Assembly: GCA_015486145.1 (NCBI GenBank)
Contig: WFSH01000187.1
Coordinates: forward strand, 1 to 19,963
Reading direction: 5' to 3'
From: Mesoaciditogaceae bacterium
GTDB lineage: Bacteria > Thermotogota > Thermotogae > Mesoaciditogales > Mesoaciditogaceae
Length of the DNA: 19,963 nt
The notes under the pieces were generated by a model. That model had not been told where the DNA came from. It saw only the letters and a list, made by a program, of their open reading frames with translations, and ran no database searches. A program made the position numbers and the translations under genes. This document shows, one piece after another, positions 1 to 6,453 of the stretch. Position 1 is the stretch's first letter. Every line of letters starts with the position of its first letter.

Positions 1-98
1 GCGATGAATGATATGCCAGCCTTGTCGATCTTGTTGGTTATTATAAAATAGTAGGCTATTGAAAAAAGGATTAAAATTATTAATTTCATTAAGAGCAT
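1..98 (-). CDS. N-terminal fragment of a membrane protein (transporter-like)
   Basis: An ATG at 98-96 opens a frame that runs off the left edge after 32 full codons. GGAG at 110-107 lies 8 nt upstream, a textbook ribosome-binding spacing. The peptide begins with MLLMK, then a continuous hydrophobic helix of about 17 residues, then a short polar turn (TNKIDKAG) and the start of another hydrophobic stretch. This helix followed by a charged turn resembles the start of ArsB/NhaD-type ion transporters, but 32 residues cannot settle the family. A second in-frame ATG at codon 4 is possible but is poorly spaced from the Shine-Dalgarno. Coding status is supported by the ribosome-binding site and membrane-helix pattern; the function is a guess. 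Confidence 0.6.
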   Translation of the reverse strand, partial: MLLMKLIILILFSIAYYFIITNKIDKAGISFI

Positions 99-132
99 GA
101 AAAAATCTCCTTTGTTTATCAACCCGCTGAGA

Positions 133-141
133 ATAATATCA
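133..141 (-). promoter_or_regulatory. Possible extended -10 promoter for the left-edge membrane protein
   Basis: On the minus strand TGA-TATTAT at 141-133 fits an extended -10 element about 35 nt upstream of the ATG at 98. I see no convincing -35. The same TGn-TATAAT style occurs before znuA, aspS and the exported-protein gene, which lends modest support. Confidence 0.35.
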
Positions 142-251
142 CACTTTGTTCTGATTTTTTGGATCTTTTATAGGAGCGTGTTTCATTTTTTGAATTGTGT
201 CATTCTTAATTTGATTCAGAATCTCGATCCACCTTGTTAGTTGCTTGGAGG

Positions 252-285
252 TCCTGAATAGTTCCTACGGAACTTTCAGGATGAC
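252..285. repeat. REP-like hairpin with GTCAT foot (copy a)
   Basis: The arms 252-265 and 269-281 form a 13-bp stem with one bulged T (259) and a 3-nt loop. On the minus strand the element begins GTCATCCTGAAAG. No T-tract follows on either side, so it is not a terminator. It shares its 5' arm consensus GTCATYYTGAAR with the hairpins at 445-477 and 18899-18926. Confidence 0.6.
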
Positions 286-342
286 GGTGTGGTCAAAGAC
301 TTCAAAAAACGTCTGAATCAGTTTTGACAAGGCTTCAAAAAG

Positions 343-412
343 ATTACACTTACCGCTTGTAAAGCGGTACTAAAATGTCAAAGAATGTGTTATTCAAAAA
401 ATACTACCCACA
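343..412 (-). repeat. Dispersed approximately 70-bp intergenic repeat, copy 1
   Basis: Read on the minus strand this segment starts TGTGGGTA and ends AGTGTAAT. By eye it matches 18664-18734 on the plus strand at about 60 of 70 positions with a one-base gap. It contains a perfect 8-bp stem, TACCGCTT / AAGCGGTA, with a TAC loop. Weaker similarity continues beyond the AGTGTAAT end for about 30 bp. No open reading frame is present. It could be a miniature mobile element, the end of a decayed insertion sequence, or a structured RNA. Confidence 0.65.
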
Positions 413-444
413 CGATCGTGAAGAGATCCTAAAACTTTGACATA

Positions 445-477
445 AAGGTCATCTCGAATGTGTTTCAAGATGACCTT
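445..477 (-). repeat. REP-like hairpin with GTCAT foot (copy b); possible terminator after pckA
   Basis: A perfect 10-bp stem (445-454 with 468-477) extends by three more pairs across one mismatch around a 5-nt loop. On the minus strand the 3' side continues TATGTC after CCTT, only a weak T-tract, so termination after pckA is possible but not strong. The arm reads GTCATCTTGAAAC on the minus strand and belongs with the hairpins at 252 and 18899. Confidence 0.5.
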
Positions 478-558
478 CAGCAAATTCAAACGCAACTTTA
501 AAAATTTTAAAAGTCGAGTACCTGCGATTTTGAAAATCTGAGTATCTTATGTTTCATC

Positions 559-2028
559 TCAGATAGCATCTACTATATCTTTATCAACTCCTCCTATTGA
601 CTCAAGAAATTCTTTTCTCTCTTCTCTAAGTGAACTCATCTTTTCCACGTATTCATCTTTAGAATAAAAATTCATCGGATCAAATTTACTTATATCTCTT
701 CTGCTGGAAGAGACGGGAATTCCAAATCCCGTGATCGGATCGTCCTCAAATTTTATGTTGCCCCTGAGTGCATCCTCTACAAAGTTGAAGGTATCCTGAG
801 GTGTTATTTTGTTTTCTTTTTTACGGCCACCAATCCATCCAGTGTTGATGACAAAAGCTTGAAAATTCTTACCCTTTAACACCTCTTTGAAAGTGTTTAT
901 CTCTTTTGCCGGATTTTCCACTATGAAAGGATTAAATCCAACGGTTCTAACAGATTGTCCAACTTTGGAGGGATCATCAGCACTTGTTATCGTAGATTCG
1001 CCCAATCCAAAAACCGCCGCCGCTTTTTCCGCACCATCAACCCGTAGTATGGGGGGAATATCATCACGGCGCGTGTTAAAAAATATGGTGTTCACGTTTC
1101 CGAGGTTGTACGTTGATGAATGGAAAGGTATATGAGATCTCGGCAAAACGGCGCGCCCATTGGTACTGACAGACATGTTGTCAAAGTCGACTTCTCCATT
1201 TTGGGAAACGTAAACATTTTCAAGAATGGCACCTGATTCTTTAACGGCAGATAATAAGAGTGGCTGAGAACTGATGCTGTCTGTCTTTACGTAAAAGTTC
1301 CGTTCAGATCCAAAGGCGTTCGCCTCAAAGTTCATGAAATTTATATCGTCTTGCACAATTTCCACCGTTTCGGGCGTTTCAAGACCGTGCGTGGCACAGG
1401 TAAGAGTGGTTTTCCCCGTTCCGCTAAGACCGAATATCAAAACTCCAAAACGTTTCACATCTCCCCCACATTTTAGAGTGTACGCCTTACTCCCTGCGTG
1501 CAATCCAAGGTGATTATGACGTTCGCGTGCCAAATACATTGCCAACCTAAGAGCTGCCATCTTTGTTTCTCCGTAATAGTCCGACCCCAATATGACCTCC
1601 GTGGCTTCTTTTGGAAAAACAAGGATCTTCCTTTCCGAATACTCTGGAATGGTAAAAATGTTGATCTGATCCAATTCATGGCCATCTGACTCAAAGAGAT
1701 TAGTTTTGAACATGTAAGCGAGTTGTGGGTACTTTTCACTTACAAAAAGAGACACTTTAAAGGTACAGCCACAATCATCGCCAACTTTTGAGTCCACCCT
1801 TATCATTTTGTGAAAATCAACGAACTCTTGAACTTCTCTTACGTACTTTTGCGCTTCCGAATCATCCAAATTGTAATTTCGTGTGAATTTCGCACTTCTG
1901 GACTTGATCTTTGAGTGGAAAAGTGGAAGACCCAAGTTGTTTGGAATCGAAAACTCCCTGGACATTTCCCACAGCTTCTCCACTGTGGGATTATCAATCA
2001 CACGGTCTTGTGAAACTTTGAAGATCAT
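559..2028 (-). CDS. pckA: Divergent phosphoenolpyruvate carboxykinase (ATP-type)
   Basis: PEP carboxykinase converts oxaloacetate plus nucleotide triphosphate to PEP and CO2 in the cytosol (gluconeogenesis, or the reverse for anaplerosis). Seen: the family P-loop FGLSGTGKTT near residues 199-208; the metal-binding K156 and H177 in expected context; an Asp pair D227-D228 where the family has its kinase-2 DDE; AILENV and NGR (R292, matching the ATP/PEP-contacting Arg); and NTGWIGG near 395-401. At 489 residues it is shorter than the usual 520-540. The usual LTADAFGVLPP and SGxTAKxAGTE blocks are replaced by FFNTRRDDIPP and GESTITSADDPSKVGQ, so it belongs to a divergent clade and the nucleotide preference is uncertain. 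ATG at 2028 has AAGGAGC about 10 nt upstream. It is the last gene of the long run, 34 bp after nfo. Confidence 0.8.
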   Translation of the reverse strand: MIFKVSQDRVIDNPTVEKLWEMSREFSIPNNLGLPLFHSKIKSRSAKFTRNYNLDDSEAQKYVREVQEFVDFHKMIRVDSKVGDDCGCTFKVSLFVSEKYPQLAYMFKTNLFESDGHELDQINIFTIPEYSERKILVFPKEATEVILGSDYYGETKMAALRLAMYLARERHNHLGLHAGSKAYTLKCGGDVKRFGVLIFGLSGTGKTTLTCATHGLETPETVEIVQDDINFMNFEANAFGSERNFYVKTDSISSQPLLLSAVKESGAILENVYVSQNGEVDFDNMSVSTNGRAVLPRSHIPFHSSTYNLGNVNTIFFNTRRDDIPPILRVDGAEKAAAVFGLGESTITSADDPSKVGQSVRTVGFNPFIVENPAKEINTFKEVLKGKNFQAFVINTGWIGGRKKENKITPQDTFNFVEDALRGNIKFEDDPITGFGIPVSSSRRDISKFDPMNFYSKDEYVEKMSSLREERKEFLESIGGVDKDIVDAI

Positions 2029-2062
2029 ACCCTTTCAGCTCCTTTTCCTCACCAAAAAATTT

Positions 2063-2911
2063 TTATTTTGAAATTCCCAGAGAAGACCAAATCTCTTTTA
2101 CAACCGCAATGTCTTCCGCGTGTTCCTCATCACCTCCAGGAGTTTCAAGCACCATAGGTATTGAATGAACAACTTTGTAAGAGAAAAAATTGGAAAACCC
2201 TTCTCTACCAATATAACCTTTTCCTATTCTTTCATGTCTATCTTTGTGTACATTTATCGGGAACTTAGAATCATTTAAATGGCACATGGCAATTTTATTC
2301 ATTCCAACAGTTTTATCTATCTCCTCAAGAAGTCTCTCCATACCATCCTTGCTGCAAATGTCATATCCACCATCAAAGCCATGACAAGTATCGTATGTAA
2401 ATTCAACTTCACAGCCGCTCATATCCGCCATTTTCTTGAGTTGAAAAAAATTATACCCTATGTTCCCACCTTTGGGTGAAACTATTTCCAAAAGAAGTTT
2501 AACATCTTGAGGAGAGTCCTTTAAAACTTCGGAGATCGCACGCGCAACCCTTTCCATTGCCTCATCTTCCGAGCTACCAACTCTGCTTCCCGGATGAACG
2601 TTGACATACTTCAATCCCATCCTGTGAGCAACTTCCAATTCCCATTTCAACCTATTTTTTGACTTTTCCCATATTTCCTCCTTTGGGCTGGCAAGATTCA
2701 CGAGATAGCTCGCGTGTATCATAACCTTGGTTGGATCTATCCCTGTTTTAGACATCTCCTCTCTAAATTTCTCCACTTCTTTTTCGTTGAAATTCATTCT
2801 CCACATTCTCGGACTTTGTGAAAATATTTGAAAAGTGTTGCCACCTATTTTCAACGTTCTTGAGGGAACACTGGAAAGTGGGTTGATAGTCATGTGAGCA
2901 CCTATGAACAT
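2063..2911 (-). CDS. nfo: Endonuclease IV (AP endonuclease, base-excision repair)
   Basis: Endonuclease IV cleaves DNA 5' to abasic sites using a trinuclear zinc centre in a TIM barrel. All nine metal ligands of the family can be placed: H66 (MIHASYL), H106 (VHPGS), E142 (LLLE), D174 and H177 (YDTCHGFDGGYD), H211 (CHLND), D224 and H226 (KDRHERIG) and E256 (LETPGG). The N-terminal GGNTFQIFSQSPRMW is the usual DNA-contacting segment. The 282-residue length is normal. One family block is altered: the segment after E142 reads IVSPKGG, not the usual NTAGQG. The ATG follows directly on the TGA of the GH31 gene (TGAATG) with GGAG 9 nt upstream, so the two genes are probably translationally coupled. 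Confidence 0.95.
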   Translation of the reverse strand: MFIGAHMTINPLSSVPSRTLKIGGNTFQIFSQSPRMWRMNFNEKEVEKFREEMSKTGIDPTKVMIHASYLVNLASPKEEIWEKSKNRLKWELEVAHRMGLKYVNVHPGSRVGSSEDEAMERVARAISEVLKDSPQDVKLLLEIVSPKGGNIGYNFFQLKKMADMSGCEVEFTYDTCHGFDGGYDICSKDGMERLLEEIDKTVGMNKIAMCHLNDSKFPINVHKDRHERIGKGYIGREGFSNFFSYKVVHSIPMVLETPGGDEEHAEDIAVVKEIWSSLGISK

Positions 2912-5164
2912 TCACATCATCTCCAATTCTAAATCTAAAGAGATCTTTGGTACTCCGCCCTCCAAATACGATTTTATCACTTTGCCGTTCACTTTCACGA
3001 GTGGTGGAGTTGGGGATTGCCAATTCATAAAACTCAAAACGATCTTTTTGTACCTACCAGGGTAACCGTGCTGTAAGGATTTAAAGTTAACAGCGTATCC
3101 TTCACGATCTTTATCGATTGAGACTTCAAATAAATTGTATTTCCCATTCTTGTATTCGAGAGTTTCACCATCGTCTTCGTAAACGTGTGTTACGGCTTTT
3201 TGACCATACAGTGCACCGTACAACGTGAGATCCTCTTTCTCAAAAAAATAGTTCATGGAGTCGGTCTTGAAAATCAGGGAATTTTCCTTGATAAAAAACG
3301 GTATTTCATCAAGCGGAGCTGAAATTTTGTAGATACGTTTACCTTCATAAATTTTTCCATCTCTCGCATCGATCCACCTTCCTTTTGGGAAATACACAGA
3401 TCGCCAGAACGTGTTTGGCCTCACAATCGGTGCGACAAGAATTGAGTCTCCCACCATAAATTCATCATTTACAGGATAAAGATCTGGATCATCTTGGTCG
3501 TACATCAAAAGTGGACGCATGATTGGAACGCCAGTTTTATGAGAATCGTAAAAACATGTGTAAATATACGGAAAAAGTTCATAGCGCAATTCGATATATT
3601 TCTTCAAGATTTCCTCGACTTTTTCCCCAAATGCCCAAGGCTCCTGAGAAGCTGTTCCTATGGCCGTATGATTCCTAAAAAGTGGAAGAAAGGCACCCAT
3701 CTCCGTCCATCTTATCAGCAGCTCAGCGTTGCAGTCCCCGCCGAAACCTCCAACATCTGCACCGACAAAACTAACCCCGCTTAGGCCAAGTCCCATCAAA
3801 GTTGCCATTTCGCTCTCAAGATGCTCCCACCAACTCGAATTGTCACCTGTCCAAACGGCTGAATATTTCTGTATCCCAGCAAATCCCGCTCTGCTTAATA
3901 TAAAAGGCCTCATACCTGGTTTGTAAATCTCAAACGCCCTTACCGTGGCCATTGATTCCAACAAACCATAAACATTCCTAACTTTTGAGTGATTCCAAAT
4001 TTTTTGATCGTCATCTGTATGTTTGATTTCTTCTCCGTAATTTTTCTGAATGAAAAGTTGTTTTAAAGTACCAAGCAAAGCAAAACTCATTTCATTCCCG
4101 TTTAAAAGCTTTTTTGCTTCGCCGGTGTTCTCATCAGTCCATACTATAGAGGGTTCATTCATATCGTTCCAAATACCTTCAACTCCCACCTCAAAAAGTG
4201 GACCATGTTGTCGAGCCCACCACTCTCTAACATCCGATCTCAAAAAATCCGGGAAAACACATCGTCCCGGCCAAACATATCCAACAAAATTTTCTCCGTT
4301 TTTCGTTTTACAAAACGCATCTATCTTTCTTCCGGTTTCAAAAACGTCATAACCTTCCTGTTGTTTTACACCTGGATCTACTATCGTCACGACTTTGAAT
4401 CCCATGGCTTTCAGCTCATCAACGAAGGACTTGGGATTTGCAAATCCTTTTCCCCATGTGAACACTTTGTACTCATTCATGTAGTCTATATCTAAATAGA
4501 TAACGTCACATGGAATCCCATCCTTTCTCATTTTTTTGGCAACATTAACAGCTTGATTTGCAGTGGCATAACTCCAACGCGATTGCTGATATCCAATGGC
4601 CCATGCAGGTGGCATAGACATTCTGCCAACTAAAGCGGTAAAATGTTTTACAACATCGATCACGGTGGGACCGTATATAAGGTAAAGTTCCATTCCATTA
4701 TCTTGGGCACCAAAATTGCAAACATCGCCATCCATGTTAAAAAAAGAGAACGATGTAGAATTTAAATAAATCCCAACGGCAGGCTTTCCGGGAGAAACGG
4801 TTATGAAAAATGGTATGGAAATGTACATGGGATCCAAATCTGGCGTGTGAAGTGGATTATCGGTATTCACCATTCTCATATCTTTCCCTCGTTTGTCCAA
4901 AAAGCCCATTTTTTCTCCAAAACCGAAAAAATGCGAATTTGGAAATAACATACTTATAGATGTTTTCTCATTCTCAAGCGAAAACCCCACTTCCTTTGCA
5001 ATTTCTTTCCCGTTTACCAAAACCGAAAATGTGTCTCCCTTCTCCACCACTTGAAAATCTTCCTCGCATCTCTCATCCATATCGTTTACAACATTCATTG
5101 GATTCGATGGATTACCCAACACGATCCGAAAAATTACGCGGCTCATCTTTTGGATTTTTTTCAA
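2912..5164 (-). CDS. Glycoside hydrolase family 31, probable alpha-glucosidase
   Basis: GH31 enzymes release alpha-linked glucose (or xylose) from non-reducing ends with retention. Numbered from an upstream in-frame GTG at 5173, the nucleophile motif WNDMNE places D337, and the acid/base lies in WTGDN (D444). The DVGGFGGD block and the RNH and EPW segments favour alpha-glucosidase over alpha-xylosidase, but substrate is inferred. There is no signal peptide, so the enzyme is likely cytosolic and works on imported oligosaccharides. Start: the GTG at 5173 lies inside the Shine-Dalgarno AGAGGTGA; TTG at 5164, 5 nt past GGTGA, fits better and gives 750 residues; ATG at 5146 is a third option. The gene sits 5-15 bp after the small membrane-protein gene and abuts nfo. 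Confidence 0.9.
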   Translation of the reverse strand: MKKIQKMSRVIFRIVLGNPSNPMNVVNDMDERCEEDFQVVEKGDTFSVLVNGKEIAKEVGFSLENEKTSISMLFPNSHFFGFGEKMGFLDKRGKDMRMVNTDNPLHTPDLDPMYISIPFFITVSPGKPAVGIYLNSTSFSFFNMDGDVCNFGAQDNGMELYLIYGPTVIDVVKHFTALVGRMSMPPAWAIGYQQSRWSYATANQAVNVAKKMRKDGIPCDVIYLDIDYMNEYKVFTWGKGFANPKSFVDELKAMGFKVVTIVDPGVKQQEGYDVFETGRKIDAFCKTKNGENFVGYVWPGRCVFPDFLRSDVREWWARQHGPLFEVGVEGIWNDMNEPSIVWTDENTGEAKKLLNGNEMSFALLGTLKQLFIQKNYGEEIKHTDDDQKIWNHSKVRNVYGLLESMATVRAFEIYKPGMRPFILSRAGFAGIQKYSAVWTGDNSSWWEHLESEMATLMGLGLSGVSFVGADVGGFGGDCNAELLIRWTEMGAFLPLFRNHTAIGTASQEPWAFGEKVEEILKKYIELRYELFPYIYTCFYDSHKTGVPIMRPLLMYDQDDPDLYPVNDEFMVGDSILVAPIVRPNTFWRSVYFPKGRWIDARDGKIYEGKRIYKISAPLDEIPFFIKENSLIFKTDSMNYFFEKEDLTLYGALYGQKAVTHVYEDDGETLEYKNGKYNLFEVSIDKDREGYAVNFKSLQHGYPGRYKKIVLSFMNWQSPTPPLVKVNGKVIKSYLEGGVPKISLDLELEMM

Positions 5165-5178
5165 AACGCTCACCTCTT

Positions 5179-5802
5179 TTACTTTTTGAAAAGCGATTCG
5201 ACGCGCATCATTGTGGAACTCATTCTTACGATCTTGGCTTTTCCCTTGTTGAAAAAAAGTACGTATGTTTGCGAAGGAGAACCACTCATTATTACCGTAG
5301 AGGCATTCACGCTAAAAGTGTACGACGTGGAAATATTCGGAGAACCGTTAACGTAAAATCTCGTTGAAGAAAGCCCCGGCCTTATTTCCGACTGGAAAAT
5401 GTATTTACCACGTTGAGAAACTCCCACCCAAACGCCATTTTCTCCCGTGATGTAGAAGGTGAAATAAGTTTTGTTTTTTGTACTTTCGGCAAGTGTTACG
5501 ATCTTTTCAAGATCCACTTGCGAATTTGAAAGAAAATGATACGCATTCACGTACAAGTCAACAATTCCCCCTGGCATTAAAGAAGATTTGATGTTTGAAA
5601 TCTCACTTTCCATCTTGTTCAATCTGTTATTCAAGGAACCAAATACGATGCCGTTGACCTTGGATATCTCTTGCGATTCGGATTTGATAAGCGCAAAATC
5701 CACCAAACTCATAAACGTCCCAAAAAGGGCACTCAATATCACAATTATGACCAAAATTTTGAACAATATCGGAAATTCTTGACTATCTTCGTCATTCACC
5801 AC
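5179..5802 (-). CDS. Single-pass membrane protein of unknown function
   Basis: I do not recognise this 207-residue protein. After a short acidic N-terminus there is one strong transmembrane helix (about residues 12-38), then a predicted coiled-coil stretch (about 42-72, with NNRLNKMESEISNIKSS), then a beta-rich domain of about 120 residues with many Ser/Thr/Tyr that would lie outside the membrane. The C-terminus is basic. The start is one of two tandem GTG codons (5802 or 5799); GGGGAGG 5-8 nt upstream supports either. It follows the SigH-like gene by 12 bp and precedes the GH31 gene by a few bases, so it is surely co-transcribed. A role as a membrane partner of the sigma factor (for example anti-sigma-like) is conceivable from position only; no anti-sigma motif is visible. 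Confidence 0.8.
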   Translation of the reverse strand: MVNDEDSQEFPILFKILVIIVILSALFGTFMSLVDFALIKSESQEISKVNGIVFGSLNNRLNKMESEISNIKSSLMPGGIVDLYVNAYHFLSNSQVDLEKIVTLAESTKNKTYFTFYITGENGVWVGVSQRGKYIFQSEIRPGLSSTRFYVNGSPNISTSYTFSVNASTVIMSGSPSQTYVLFFNKGKAKIVRMSSTMMRVESLFKK

Positions 5803-5814
5803 ACATGCCTCCCC

Positions 5815-6441
5815 TTACACGGTGGAAATATACATCTTGATCTTTTTGTATACATCCACAGTCGAACCGATCTTTTTCTTTATCTTTTGCAAAGAATTAT
5901 CAACATATTTCACGCTCTTTTTCATACAACTCGAAATTTCTTTGTAAGACACGTGTTGGAGGTACATTTCAAATATTTTCATCTCTTCTTCTGTAAGTAT
6001 GTTTTCGCACTCTTTCATGAACTCTTCAAATATATATTCATCTAACGTGTGAGTTTCATAACCAACATCCATGGTTTTATCTTCGTACATTTCGTCGCTC
6101 AGCAAATCCACCTTAAGTGAATCGGTGAGCATTTTATTCTTTCTTCTGTTCAAGTACGTCAAAAAGGATTTTATCTCTGAATCTATGGACTTCCACACAA
6201 AACTCGTGAATGAACTTTTTCCTTCTTTGTAGTAATAAATGGCCTTCAAAATGCCCACCAACCCATTTTGAATCAAATCTTCTCTTTCCCCCCACTCAGT
6301 GTAATACTTGCTGGATATTTTCAAAACCATCGGATAATAACGTTCCACCACAAAGTCCACTGATTCTCTTACGCCATTTTGTGAAAGTTTTACGAGTTCC
6401 AAAGTCGATTTCGTCCTGAGTTTAAACTTAAGGTGAAGCAT
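5815..6441 (-). CDS. sigH: Sigma-70 family RNA polymerase sigma factor, SigH-like
   Basis: An alternative sigma factor redirects RNA polymerase to a subset of promoters. Residues about 30-98 carry region 2, with the typical REDLIQNGLVGILKAI core-binding helix and the aromatic-rich FTSFVWKSIDSEIKSFL promoter-melting helix. Residues about 148-190 form region 4, a helix-turn-helix with SYKEISSCMKKSVKYVDNSLQKIKKKI. Regions 1 and 3 are absent. The Lys/Asp-rich linker after region 2 (NKMLTDSLKVDL) resembles SigH/Spo0H rather than ECF sigma factors. At 208 residues it is a normal SigH length. The ATG at 6441 has only a weak ribosome-binding site (GGA about 9 nt upstream), so low or coupled translation is likely. 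It lies 12 bp after the secreted propeller protein and 12 bp before a membrane protein. Confidence 0.85.
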   Translation of the reverse strand: MLHLKFKLRTKSTLELVKLSQNGVRESVDFVVERYYPMVLKISSKYYTEWGEREDLIQNGLVGILKAIYYYKEGKSSFTSFVWKSIDSEIKSFLTYLNRRKNKMLTDSLKVDLLSDEMYEDKTMDVGYETHTLDEYIFEEFMKECENILTEEEMKIFEMYLQHVSYKEISSCMKKSVKYVDNSLQKIKKKIGSTVDVYKKIKMYISTV

Positions 6442-6453
6442 TTTCGTGTTCCA

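Larger units (their letters stand above)
99..558. other. 460-bp non-coding region rich in palindromes and repeats
   Basis: No convincing gene is seen on either strand between the pckA stop and the left-edge membrane gene. The region holds a probable promoter (133-141), two GTCAT-foot hairpins (252-285 and 445-477) and one copy of an approximately 70-bp dispersed repeat (343-412). It also has AT-rich palindromes just past the pckA stop, at 526-538 and 494-513; the latter is nearly perfect with one internal mismatch. The palindromes could contribute to transcript ending after pckA, but none has a clear T-tract. Confidence 0.6.

Noticed and set aside
343..412. The 70-bp repeat as an IS200/IS605 end
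   Set aside because: It has a hairpin, but no conserved cleavage tetranucleotide next to it in both copies and no transposase nearby.
252..477. CRISPR-like array in the left intergenic region
   Set aside because: The palindromes differ in sequence and length and are not evenly spaced.
887..1135. Plus-strand frames inside pckA and other genes
   Set aside because: They are antisense to clearly conserved minus-strand proteins and have no ribosome-binding sites or recognisable motifs.
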